A stretch of 64,000 bases of DNA from positions 24,563 through 88,562 of the forward strand of contig CAZHLD010000007.1 in NCBI GenBank assembly GCA_964533185.1, written 5' to 3'. The translations under genes were made by a program, and so were the position numbers. The notes beneath the pieces were generated by a model. The model saw nothing but the letters and a program-made list of their open reading frames with translations, ran no database searches and had not been told where the DNA came from. This document shows positions 16,522 to 24,668 of the stretch, in pieces. Source of the DNA: CAZHLD01 sp964533185. Its GTDB lineage: Bacteria > Acidobacteriota > Terriglobia > Acidiferrales > UBA7541. Position 1 is the stretch's first letter. Each line of letters starts with the position of its first letter.

Positions 16522-17565
16522 GTGTCCTTCAAAGACGACGCAGCCCTGATTGCGAAACTCCCCAAGGCGGAACTGCACCTGCATCTCGAAGGCTCGATTG
16601 AGCCGGAGACGGCAGTAGAGTTGGCGGCGCGGCACGGAATTGCGCTGACGCGGGAAGAGGTGGCGGCGAGGTATCAGTACACGGATTTTCTGGGGTTCAT
16701 CGAGGCGTTCAAGTGGGTGACGTCGTTTTTGCGAGAGCCGGCGGACTACGCGTTGATCACCGACCGGCTGGCGGAGACGTTGCTGCGGCAGAATGTGGTC
16801 TATGCCGAAGTGACGCTTTCGGTGGGCGTGATGCTGTGGCGGAAACTGGACGTGGAGGCGAATTTTCTCGCGATTTGCGAGGCGGGGGAACGAGCACGGG
16901 CGAAGGGACTGCGGCTGCATTGGATTTACGACTGCGTGCGGCAGTTTGGTCCGGAAGCGGCGCTCGATGTGGTGCGTGTCGCGGTGCGATTCAAGAACGA
17001 GGGCGTGGTGGCGTTCGGAATGGGTGGCGATGAGCTAGCCATGCCGGCCGAAAGGTTCCGAAAGGTGTACGACTACGTGGCACAGGAGGGGCTGCATCGG
17101 GTGGTGCATGCGGGAGAGATCGGCGGACCTGAGGAAGTGAGGGATGCGATTGAGACCCTGGGTGCGGAACGTGTGGGGCACGGAATCGGCGTGGCGGGCA
17201 ATGAACGGACAATGGCGCTGGTGGCGGAGCGGGGAGTGACGCTAGAGGTCTGCCCGACGAGCAATTTGAGGACGGGCGCGCTGGCGAAGCAGCTCGGGCG
17301 AGCCGATGCGAGCGTCGAGGACCATCCGCTGCCGAAGCTGGTGCGGCGTGGGCTGCGCGTGTCGGTGGGGACGGATGACCCGGCGATGTTTGGGTGCACG
17401 CTCAATGGCGAGTACGCAGTGGCGTTGCGGCTGGGGCTGAGCGCGGCAGAGGGGGCGCGGGTGGCCGAGTGCGGGTTTGAGGCAGCGTTTTTGCCGTCGG
17501 GAGAAAAGGCGACGCTTGTGAACCTATTTCGCGCCGATGCAAAGGCGCAGGGATTGGTATACTGA
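16522..17565 (+). CDS. add: Adenosine deaminase family protein
   Basis: A 347-residue amidohydrolase converting (deoxy)adenosine to (deoxy)inosine. Zinc and catalytic motifs appear in the expected order: LPKAELHLHLEGSIEP near the N-terminus (HxH), VVHAGEIGG (His, catalytic Glu), GHGIG, LEVCPTSNLRTGA, and VGTDDPAMFG (Asp pair). The GTG at 16522 begins 11 bp after the previous stop. An alternative GTG at 16471 would overlap the nuclease gene by 40 bp and adds residues (AQRRQPANPAA) unlike the family. Neither has a strong ribosome site. The related adenine deaminase cannot be excluded. Confidence 0.88.
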   Translation: MSFKDDAALIAKLPKAELHLHLEGSIEPETAVELAARHGIALTREEVAARYQYTDFLGFIEAFKWVTSFLREPADYALITDRLAETLLRQNVVYAEVTLSVGVMLWRKLDVEANFLAICEAGERARAKGLRLHWIYDCVRQFGPEAALDVVRVAVRFKNEGVVAFGMGGDELAMPAERFRKVYDYVAQEGLHRVVHAGEIGGPEEVRDAIETLGAERVGHGIGVAGNERTMALVAERGVTLEVCPTSNLRTGALAKQLGRADASVEDHPLPKLVRRGLRVSVGTDDPAMFGCTLNGEYAVALRLGLSAAEGARVAECGFEAAFLPSGEKATLVNLFRADAKAQGLVY

Positions 17566-17570
17566 AGGCC

Positions 17571-17813
17571 ATGAAAGCACACGTTTGGGTGATGTTGAAG
17601 CCGACCGTACTCGACCCGCAGGGACAGACGATCCAGCACGCCCTGGCAGGGCTGGGCTACGAACAGGTGAAGGACGTCCGGCAGGGTAAATTCTTCGTGC
17701 TCGACCTGGGCGGCGCCGACCGCGAGGCGGCGCGGGCACAGGTGGAGAAAATCGCCAAGGATGTGCTGACTAATCCCGTCATTGAAGAGTTCCGCTTCAA
17801 ACTGGTGGAGTAG
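17571..17813 (+). CDS. purS: Phosphoribosylformylglycinamidine synthase subunit PurS
   Basis: An 80-residue protein of the PurS family, the small structural subunit of the three-part FGAM synthase (PurS-PurQ-PurL) that channels ammonia in purine synthesis. The hallmarks are VMLKPTVLDPQGQTI near the N-terminus, the LGYEQVKDVRQGKFF segment and the C-terminal DVLTNPVIEEFRF. It starts 5 bp after adenosine deaminase, linking purine salvage and synthesis in one transcript. purQ and purL are not adjacent. Confidence 0.93.
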   Translation: MKAHVWVMLKPTVLDPQGQTIQHALAGLGYEQVKDVRQGKFFVLDLGGADREAARAQVEKIAKDVLTNPVIEEFRFKLVE

Positions 17814-17965
17814 CCGGGCCGGATGCAAAGATGAGCCCGGAATTGCAGCCGAGGAACATCGGCGGGGGCGGCGGTGCGCGCAGACGCGGCTGGTGTGCTA
17901 ATCTTGAAAGTTGCTGACAGGCTATCCGCGGGCGTAGCAAGTAAGAGAACTACGGAGAGAAGACC

Positions 17966-19822
17966 ATGTGCGGGATAGTGGGTTACATCGGACCGAAGAA
18001 GGTGGTGCCGCTGATCATTGACGGGCTGCGGAGGCTGGAGTATCGCGGCTACGATTCGGCGGGGATCGCGGTGGTGACGCAGAACGGCAAGTTGGACATC
18101 CGGCGCGCGTCGGGGAAGTTGCGCAACCTGGAAGAGGCGATCCGGCTTTCGCCGATTGACGGACTCTACGGCATCGGGCACACGCGGTGGGCAACACACG
18201 GGCGTCCGACGGAAGAGAACGCGCACCCGCACCGGGACTGCTCGGGCGAAATTGTCGTGGTGCACAACGGGATTATCGAGAACTACGTCGAGCTGAAGAA
18301 GCAACTGGCTGCCGAGGGACACAAGTTTGTTACTGAGACGGACACGGAGGTGATCGCACACCTGGTGGAGAAGCACATGAACGGCGGGCCGCTTGAGGAG
18401 GCCGTGCGCAAGACGGTGAAACAACTGAGCGGGGTCTATGCACTGTCGATTCTCTCGACGCGCGACCCAAACAAGATTGTGGCGGCGCGGTGGGGCCCGC
18501 CTTCGGTGATCGGGCTGGGACAGGACGAGTACTTCGTGGCCAGCGACATCCCGGCCATCCTCTACCACACGCGGGACGTTTTCTTCCTGGCCGACGGCGA
18601 CTTGGCCGTGATCACGCCGCAGGGCGTGCGGCTGATCGACTTCGAAGGACGCGCGATCCAGCGGGCGGTGCAGCACATCACGTGGGACCCGATCATGGCC
18701 GAGAAGGGCGGGTTCAAGCACTTCATGCAAAAAGAGATTTTCGAGCAGCCGCGCGCAGTGCGCGACACGCTGCTTGGGCGGATCTCGCTGGACACGGGAA
18801 AAGTTTTCCTGGACGAGATGGACATCACGGAGAAAGAGTTCCAGGAGTTCCGCAACGTGAAGATGGTGGCCTGCGGAACGAGCTGGCACGCGGCGCAGGC
18901 GGGGAAGTTCCTGATCGAGCGGCTGGCGAAAGTGCCGGTGGAAGTTGACTACGGAAGCGAGTTCCGCTACCGCGACCCGATCGTGGACAACAATACGCTG
19001 GCGATCTGCATCAGCCAGTCGGGCGAAACCGCGGACACGCTGGCGGCGCAGCGCGAAGCCAAGCAAAAGGGCGCGAAGACGATGGCTATCTGTAATGTTG
19101 TCGGGTCGATGATCACGCGCGAGGCTTCGGGGACGATCCTGACGCACGCGGGGCCGGAGATCGGCGTGGCGTCAACCAAGGCGTTCACCGGACAACTGAC
19201 GGCGCTGACGCTGGTGGCGCTGTATCTCGCACAGGTGCGCAACCAAATCACGCCGGACTGCGCGCGGGTGCTGATGCAGGAGCTGACGCGCATCCCGCAC
19301 AAGATGGAGACGATTCTGCAGGCGGACGAGGACTACGAAGAGTTGGCGCGGCAGTTTTTCCGGTACACTGATTTTCTGTACTTGGGCCGCGGAATCCACT
19401 ACCCGATCGCGCTCGAAGGCGCGCTGAAGTTGAAAGAGATTTCCTACATCCACGCGGAAGGCTACCCGGCGGGCGAGATGAAGCACGGCCCGAACGCGCT
19501 GATCGACGAGAACCTGCCGGTGGTGGTGCTGGCGACGCGGGATGAGTCGGATGCGGACTCGATGACGAGGTATGAGAAGACGGTCTCGAACATCAAGGAA
19601 GTGAAGGCGCGGGACGGGATTGTAATTTCAGTGGTGACTGAGGGAGATCACCTGGCAAGGGAGTCGTCGGACCACACGATCGAAATTCCGCACGCACCGG
19701 AGCTGCTGGCGCCGATCCTGGAGATCGTCCCGCTGCAACTGCTGGCGTACCACATCGCAGTGCGGCGAGGGTGCGACGTGGACCAGCCGCGGAACCTGGC
19801 GAAGTCGGTGACGGTGGAGTAG
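17966..19822 (+). CDS. glmS: Glutamine-fructose-6-phosphate aminotransferase (isomerizing)
   Basis: A 618-residue enzyme that makes glucosamine 6-phosphate for peptidoglycan and lipid A. The N-terminal class II glutaminase starts with CGIVGYIGPKK (Cys2 nucleophile after Met removal), then LEYRGYDSAGIAV and GIGHTRWATHG. Two SIS sugar-binding domains follow, with ACGTSWHAA and SQSGETADTLAA in the first and HAEGYPAGEMKHGP in the second. The C-terminus ends in DQPRNLAKSVTVE, the conserved tail. A GGAGAG ribosome site lies before the ATG. I saw no glmS ribozyme-like structure upstream. Confidence 0.96.
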   Translation: MCGIVGYIGPKKVVPLIIDGLRRLEYRGYDSAGIAVVTQNGKLDIRRASGKLRNLEEAIRLSPIDGLYGIGHTRWATHGRPTEENAHPHRDCSGEIVVVHNGIIENYVELKKQLAAEGHKFVTETDTEVIAHLVEKHMNGGPLEEAVRKTVKQLSGVYALSILSTRDPNKIVAARWGPPSVIGLGQDEYFVASDIPAILYHTRDVFFLADGDLAVITPQGVRLIDFEGRAIQRAVQHITWDPIMAEKGGFKHFMQKEIFEQPRAVRDTLLGRISLDTGKVFLDEMDITEKEFQEFRNVKMVACGTSWHAAQAGKFLIERLAKVPVEVDYGSEFRYRDPIVDNNTLAICISQSGETADTLAAQREAKQKGAKTMAICNVVGSMITREASGTILTHAGPEIGVASTKAFTGQLTALTLVALYLAQVRNQITPDCARVLMQELTRIPHKMETILQADEDYEELARQFFRYTDFLYLGRGIHYPIALEGALKLKEISYIHAEGYPAGEMKHGPNALIDENLPVVVLATRDESDADSMTRYEKTVSNIKEVKARDGIVISVVTEGDHLARESSDHTIEIPHAPELLAPILEIVPLQLLAYHIAVRRGCDVDQPRNLAKSVTVE

Positions 19823-19825
19823 AAA

Positions 19826-19884
19826 AGCTTTCAGCTGTCAGTTTTCAGCTATCAACTTTGAGTTGTCAGTCGTCAGCCATCAGC
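19826..19884. repeat. Heptad-like CAGCT(A/T)T repeat tract
   Basis: Immediately after the glmS stop lies a run of imperfect 7-base units built on TCAGCTA / TCAGCTT / TCAGTCG. The central part (TCAACTTTGAGTTGTCAG) is also able to pair. A second copy of the same kind of tract follows the gene ending at 21233. Confidence 0.6.
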
Positions 19885-19937
19885 AAATCTTAAAAGCTGC
19901 GCACGACAGCGCTTGAGTCGCGTAGGATTAGGAAGAC

Positions 19938-21233
19938 GTGAGGACGCGAACTCATCGGGCGGCCTTCCCTTGCCTCTGCCTGCTATTCCTCCTGGCAACA
20001 GCACCCCCCCTCTTCGCGCAGAAAGGAAAGGTTACAGCGATCCGGGTGACCGGGACGCAAAGGTTTGCCGAGGGACAGGTGGTGGCGGCAATCGGGTTGA
20101 GCGTGGGGCAGACCGTCGGGCGCGAGGAGATACAAGCGGCGGCGGACCGGCTGGCGCAGCTGGGGCCGTTTTCGAAGGCGCAGTTCCGGTTTGCGAGCAA
20201 GGGCGAGGAACTGACGGTGGAGTTCCAGGTGGAGGACGCGCCGACGGTGCCGGTGTGGTTTGACAATTTTCCGTGGTTTACCGACGCCGAGCTGACCGAG
20301 ACTCTGAAGAAGGAGGTGTTGCTCTTCAATGGGACGGCGCCGGAGCAGGGAGAAATCCTGGAAGAAATGCGCGCCGCGATCGAGAAGCTGCTGACGAGCC
20401 GGGACATCAAGGGAAATGTCGAACGGACGCTGCTGGCCTCGCCGGTGGGCGAGGGGATGATCCAGCAGTTCAAGCTGACCGGGAGGGCGCTAAAGGTGAA
20501 CGGCGTGCTGTTTGGGGATGCGCTGGCGGCAGAGTCCCGGGCCATCCAGCAGCGCCTGGGGGATTTGGTGGGGCACACCTATTCGCGGTTTGCGATCGAG
20601 GTTTTCTCGAACGAGCAGGTGCGGCCAATCTATGCGCAGAAAGGATTCCTGCGAGCGAAGATTGGGCCGCCGACGGCGCGGTTCGCAGGGCCACCGGACA
20701 GGCCTCTGGCGGATAACGTCCTGGTGGTGGTGCCGATCGAGCCCGGACGGGTTTATCACTGGAGCGGCACGCAGTGGAGTGGGAATGCAGCCTACGGGCC
20801 GGCGGCGCTCGACCAGATGGTCGGGATGAGACCGGGAGACGTGGCCGACGGGATGAAGCTGGCCGGCGCGTGGGAACAGATCGAGAAGGAGTACGGGCGG
20901 GTGGGATACCTGGACGTGAAGATTTCGGCGGAACCGGTCTTTGACGATGCGAAGGCGCAGGTGAGCTACCGCGTGGCGGTTGAAGAAGGGCCACAGTACC
21001 GGATGAGCGAGCTGGTGATTACGGGTCTCTCGCTGGCCGCAGAAAAGAAACTGGCGGAGGTGTGGAAGCTGCCGAAGGGGCAGGTATTTGACAACGGATA
21101 CTTTCAGGAGTTCTTCGACAAGATTATTGCGCAGACGTTTGCTGACACGCCGATTCGATTCGAGAGCAAGGGGTTCTGGCTGCGGAGGAATGCGCAGACG
21201 ACGACGGTGGACGTGTTGCTGGACTTTAAGTAG
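19938..21233 (+). CDS. Exported POTRA-domain protein without a barrel
   Basis: A 431-residue protein with a signal peptide (residues 1-28, ending LFAQ). It contains at least two POTRA-like modules. The first is KVTAIRVTGTQRFAEGQVVAAIGLS with VGREEIQAAADRLAQLGPFSKAQF; the second starts near YRMSELVITGLSLAAEKKLAEVW. These domains form the periplasmic arms of BamA/TamA proteins, but the protein stops about where a beta-barrel would begin, so it cannot be a complete BamA. A scaffold role in outer-membrane assembly is inference. The GTG start follows a weak GGAAG ribosome site. A 59-bp spacer separates it from the TPR-thioredoxin gene. Confidence 0.7.
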   Translation: MRTRTHRAAFPCLCLLFLLATAPPLFAQKGKVTAIRVTGTQRFAEGQVVAAIGLSVGQTVGREEIQAAADRLAQLGPFSKAQFRFASKGEELTVEFQVEDAPTVPVWFDNFPWFTDAELTETLKKEVLLFNGTAPEQGEILEEMRAAIEKLLTSRDIKGNVERTLLASPVGEGMIQQFKLTGRALKVNGVLFGDALAAESRAIQQRLGDLVGHTYSRFAIEVFSNEQVRPIYAQKGFLRAKIGPPTARFAGPPDRPLADNVLVVVPIEPGRVYHWSGTQWSGNAAYGPAALDQMVGMRPGDVADGMKLAGAWEQIEKEYGRVGYLDVKISAEPVFDDAKAQVSYRVAVEEGPQYRMSELVITGLSLAAEKKLAEVWKLPKGQVFDNGYFQEFFDKIIAQTFADTPIRFESKGFWLRRNAQTTTVDVLLDFK

Positions 21234-21255
21234 CTTTCAGCCATCAGCTTTCAGC
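21234..21255. repeat. Short copy of the CAGC heptad-like repeat
   Basis: CTTTCAGCCATCAGCTTTCAGC directly abuts the stop codon of the POTRA gene and shares the TCAGCTT/TCAGCCA units of the tract at 19826. Confidence 0.55.
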
Positions 21256-21292
21256 AAGACTTCGTGCGCAGAAAGTAGAGTAGGATGACGAA

Positions 21293-22735
21293 GTGAAATC
21301 GCGAACAGTTCGAATGATAGCGATCGCGGTGGCCCTGAGCGTTGGGTCTGTGCTGGCGCAGGAGGCCGAGAAGAAACCTGCGCCGAAGCCGGAGCAGAAA
21401 CCAGCGCCCATGCAGCCAGGGCAGAAGGCGGTGCCGACACAGCCGGGGCAGACGAGCGCTCCGGGCAAGGCGCCGGCTCAAGTGAAGCCGGGCACGTCCG
21501 CGCCGGTGAAGCCTAGCACGCCGGCGGCGGATACTCCCGCGCCAGCGGCAAAGCCAGACCCGGAGGCGGAGCTGCAAAAGGCAGTGATCGAGGCGGGAAA
21601 TGACCGGGCGGCGCTGGTCGGCAAGCTCGAGGAGTACCTGAAGCGCTACCCGGAGACCCCGCACAAGCCGGAGGTGTACCGGGCGATTGTGGAGGCGTCG
21701 GTGCAGTTGCGCGAGCCGAAGCGCGCGCTCGAGTATGCGGAGCGGTATGTCGCGCTGCGGCCTGACGACGCAGCCATGCTGCTCTTCGCCGTGGACCTGC
21801 TCGAGCAGGCGGGCGACGATGCCAGCCTGAGGCGGGCGGTGGGCTACGCGACGCGGGTGCTCGACCGCGTGGAGAAGGCCGGCGTGGAGCGAAAGCCGGC
21901 GCGGACTTCGCAGGAGGAGTGGGAGGCGCAGCAGAAGCGCTTGCAGATGTCGATTTACCTTGTACGCGGGCGCTTGGAGATGGAGCGGAAAAACTATGAC
22001 GCGGCGGTAGCGGACCTGGACAAGAGCTACCGCTTGCAGGCGAATGCCGCGGCGGCGCTGCGGCTGGGCGAGATCGCTGAGTTGCGCGGGGAGCGGGAAA
22101 AGGCGATCGAGCAGTTCTTGGTGGCGTTCGTGCTGCCGGATCAGTTTGGCGTGCCGGTGGACCGCGTGGAAGTGCGGCGCAAGCTGGGCAACCTGTGGAA
22201 GCAGGTGCACGGCGACGAAGACGGGCTGGGGCGGCGGCTGCTCGAGACCTACGACAAGGCGGTGGCTGCGTCGAAGCCGGCGGTTACTGTTGAGCGCAAT
22301 ACCGGCGTGAAGGAACTGTACGGGTTTGAGCTGCGGCGACTGGACGGCGGCGCGGCGGTGAAGCTCGGCGAAGCGAAGGGCAAGGTGCTGGTGCTGAACT
22401 TCTGGGCGACGTGGTGCCTGCCGTGCAGGGAGCTGGAGCCACTGTTTGAAAAAGTGGAGAGGCAGTATGCGGGGCCGGCGGACGTGATGTTCCTGGCCGT
22501 GAACACGGACGAGGACGAAGCGCTGGTGAAGCCGTACGTGGAGCGGGAGAAGGTGCGGTCGACCGTGGTGTTTGCCGACGGGCTCGACCAGTGGATGAAG
22601 ATTGCGTCAATTCCGACGGTGATGGTGCTCGACCGCGAGGGGAAGATTATTTACCGGGCGTCGGGGTTCGCACCCGAGGGATTTGCAGAGGCTCTGAGTC
22701 AGGCGATCGAGCGGGCCAAGACCGGAGCTAGTTGA
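21293..22735 (+). CDS. Exported TPR protein with TlpA-like thioredoxin domain
   Basis: A 480-residue protein with a signal peptide (residues 1-22, ending SVLA). A Pro/Lys/Gln-rich linker follows (about 25-95, units such as KPAPKPEQKPAP), then a helical TPR-like region (about 100-330, with LEEYLKRYPETPHKPEVYRAI). The C-terminal thioredoxin domain has KVLVLNFWATWCLPCRELEPLF, giving the WCLPC redox motif, and the cis-Pro loop IASIPTVMVLD. TlpA-like domains usually act as periplasmic disulfide reductases; the client is unknown. Its end overlaps the convergent creatininase-family gene by 8 bp. Confidence 0.8.
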   Translation: MKSRTVRMIAIAVALSVGSVLAQEAEKKPAPKPEQKPAPMQPGQKAVPTQPGQTSAPGKAPAQVKPGTSAPVKPSTPAADTPAPAAKPDPEAELQKAVIEAGNDRAALVGKLEEYLKRYPETPHKPEVYRAIVEASVQLREPKRALEYAERYVALRPDDAAMLLFAVDLLEQAGDDASLRRAVGYATRVLDRVEKAGVERKPARTSQEEWEAQQKRLQMSIYLVRGRLEMERKNYDAAVADLDKSYRLQANAAAALRLGEIAELRGEREKAIEQFLVAFVLPDQFGVPVDRVEVRRKLGNLWKQVHGDEDGLGRRLLETYDKAVAASKPAVTVERNTGVKELYGFELRRLDGGAAVKLGEAKGKVLVLNFWATWCLPCRELEPLFEKVERQYAGPADVMFLAVNTDEDEALVKPYVEREKVRSTVVFADGLDQWMKIASIPTVMVLDREGKIIYRASGFAPEGFAEALSQAIERAKTGAS

Positions 22736-23558
22736 AGCCGGCGGCCTCCCATTTCTTCAGGGTGTCCAGAACGAGTCCTTTCACTTTGGCGACAACTTTG
22801 CGGAAATACTCATCGGCCTTTTTCTGGTCGAAGTCCTTCGGCCAGCCCTGGCCTTCCTTGTAGAGCGTGATGGATGACGGGAACGGCGTGGCGGACCAGG
22901 CGCCGGGCGCGGGATTGGGCGTGGCCATATCGCGGCCGGTGTAGAGGTCGCGATGGACGAGCTTGGGGTTGATGGCCTGAATGAAAGCGGTCTCGTTGAT
23001 GGCTGCGTGGCCGCCATCTTCGCCGAACACTTCCAGAGTGACGTCGCCGGCGAGTGCCCACCACTGGATGGCGAGCGTGTTGACTTTGTGGTTGAGGGCG
23101 AGCTCGCGGGTGAGCTGCTCGAGGATGGTGGTCTGCGGGCCGCCGTGGCCGTTGATGACGATGATGTTGCGAAAGCCGTTTTTCACCATGCCTTCGAGGA
23201 CGGCGCGGAGGTAGGCGCGGAAGGCGTCTTCGGGGATGTGCACGGCGCCGGGATAGGGCGCCATCGAGCCGGTGACGCCGTAGGGGATGTGTGGAGCGAT
23301 GAGGGCGTTGACGTCCGGTGCGATGGCCTGTGCGATGGCGACGGGAGCGGTGTTGTCGGCACCGTTGTTGATGACGCCGTGAGGCTCAAGCGTGCCGACT
23401 GTCACGAGGACGGTTTTCGTTTTTGCGGGAACGAGCTGGCGGAATTCCATCCAGTTGAGGTCGTCCATGGAGCGGGTGGGGATTTGCTGGGCGGAACAAG
23501 GAGCAGCGAAGAGCAGGATCAGTGAGAGATTTGCAAGATGGAGAGACTTGATTCTCAT
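22728..23558 (-). CDS. Exported creatininase-family amidohydrolase
   Basis: A 276-residue protein with a signal peptide (residues 1-24, ending PCSAQ). The creatininase fold is shown by the metal ligands in TLEPHGVINNGADNTAP (Glu, His, Asp), NGHGGPQTTILEQL (His) and the late HAAINETAF (Glu). Family members cleave cyclic amides (creatinine) or remove formamide groups in cofactor synthesis. Export makes a degradative role more likely, but this is inference. The ATG at 23558 has a GGAGGC ribosome site, and the signal peptide starts there. A longer frame upstream would overlap the neighbouring deacetylase. Confidence 0.82.
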   Translation of the reverse strand: MRIKSLHLANLSLILLFAAPCSAQQIPTRSMDDLNWMEFRQLVPAKTKTVLVTVGTLEPHGVINNGADNTAPVAIAQAIAPDVNALIAPHIPYGVTGSMAPYPGAVHIPEDAFRAYLRAVLEGMVKNGFRNIIVINGHGGPQTTILEQLTRELALNHKVNTLAIQWWALAGDVTLEVFGEDGGHAAINETAFIQAINPKLVHRDLYTGRDMATPNPAPGAWSATPFPSSITLYKEGQGWPKDFDQKKADEYFRKVVAKVKGLVLDTLKKWEAAGFN

Positions 23559-23646
23559 TCGTGCCTCCAACAAAGAAATGCCAATCCTGAAAAACAACCG
23601 GGGGGGCGCCGGCGCCCCAATGCCGGACTGGGGATTGTAGCTGAGG

Positions 23647-24576
23647 TCAGCGGGGGAAGGAGGAGGATAGTTTGGTGGCGAGGTCGCGGGCGGCGAGGAT
23701 GGTGTTGACGTGGATGCGGACGGTATCTTCGACGCGGCGGGCGTAGCCGCCGGCGAGAGTGATGGCCACGGGAACGCGGAGGCGACGGGCGTGCTCGTAG
23801 ACGAGCGAGTCGCGGCGGCGAAGACCTTCGAGGGTGAGCGAGAGCCCGCCCAACTGATCTTCGCGGTAAGGGTCGGCGCCGCCGACATAGAAGAGCAGGT
23901 CGGGGTGAAAATCGTGGAAGGCTTGCATGAGGTGTTTTTCGAGAATGGCCAGGTAGTCGTCGTCGGAGGTGCCGTCGGCGAGGTGGAGGTCGATGTTGGA
24001 GGGCGGCTTGGGCATTGGGTAGTTGTTTTCCTGATGGATGGAGAGAGTGAAGACGTCGGGATCTCCGGCAAAGATTTCGGCGGTGCCGTTGCCCTGGTGG
24101 ACGTCGGTGTCGACGACCATGACGGTGCGGATGGCGCCGTCGGCCTGGAGACGGCGGATGGCGATGGCAACGTCGTGGATCATGCAGAAACCTTCCCCGT
24201 GTCCGGGGAAGGCGTGATGAAAGCCGCCGCCGATGTTGGCGGCGAAGCCGTCGGCGAGGGCGCGTTGCGCGGTGAGGATGGAACCACCAGCAGCGAGCCA
24301 GAAAGCTTCGACGGTTTCAGGCGAGGAAGGGATTTCGAGGCGCATCTGCTCGGTGGCGGAGAGCGTGCCGGTCTTGAGCTTACGAACCCAGTCCTGCGAG
24401 TGGACGCGGAGGACGTCGACGTCGGCGGCGGGCTCGGGCGTGAGGAAGTCTGAAGGCTCGGCGAGGCGCTCAGCCAGGAGAGTTTCGCGGACGAGGCGGT
24501 ACTTTTGCGAAGGAAAGACGTGGGCGCCGAGGTGGAGGTCGTAGTGGTCGTGGTAGACGAGCTTGAAGGGGAGCAT
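23647..24576 (-). CDS. Histone-deacetylase-family (AcuC/HDAC-like) hydrolase
   Basis: A 309-residue zinc hydrolase of the arginase/deacetylase fold. Motifs are the N-terminal YHDHYDLHLGAHVFP, the catalytic His pair in GGGFHHAFPGHGEGFC, the zinc ligands in VVDTDVHQGNGT (Asp and His) and GGADPYREDQ (Asp), and the late GGYAR with the transition-state Tyr. Bacterial members deacetylate acetyl-polyamines, acetylated acetyl-CoA synthetase or unknown small substrates. It forms a pair with the creatininase gene in the same direction. A perfect 16-bp palindrome (GGGGCGCC twice, mirrored) lies at 23603-23618 between them. Confidence 0.85.
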   Translation of the reverse strand: MLPFKLVYHDHYDLHLGAHVFPSQKYRLVRETLLAERLAEPSDFLTPEPAADVDVLRVHSQDWVRKLKTGTLSATEQMRLEIPSSPETVEAFWLAAGGSILTAQRALADGFAANIGGGFHHAFPGHGEGFCMIHDVAIAIRRLQADGAIRTVMVVDTDVHQGNGTAEIFAGDPDVFTLSIHQENNYPMPKPPSNIDLHLADGTSDDDYLAILEKHLMQAFHDFHPDLLFYVGGADPYREDQLGGLSLTLEGLRRRDSLVYEHARRLRVPVAITLAGGYARRVEDTVRIHVNTILAARDLATKLSSSFPR

Positions 24577-24645
24577 AGAGAAACGTCTTCAGCCTATCTG
24601 GAACGGCAAGGCAAATCAATCAGAGGGACAGCGCCGCTGGCCACA

Positions 24646-24668
24646 GGACAGGCTGAAGCCTGTCCCAC
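24646..24668. repeat. REP-like hairpin after the polyprenyl synthase stop
   Basis: Perfect stem GGACAGGC / GCCTGTCC with a TGAA loop (24646-24665). It is the same stem as the copy at 14089. It touches the stop codon of the prenyl synthase gene and may also work as that transcript's 3' hairpin. Confidence 0.65.

Noticed and set aside
17814..17965. Possible glmS ribozyme before glmS
   Set aside because: The spacer is only 152 bp, GC-rich, and I could not find the conserved core or pseudoknot.
17657..19147. Minus-strand frame of 496 codons over purS and glmS
   Set aside because: Shadow frame of high-GC coding sequence; His/Arg/Leu-rich without motifs.
23603..23618. Perfect 16-bp palindrome GGGGCGCC/GGCGCCCC
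   Set aside because: It lacks a GTAG head or loop and is likely in such GC-rich DNA; noted only in the neighbouring gene entry.
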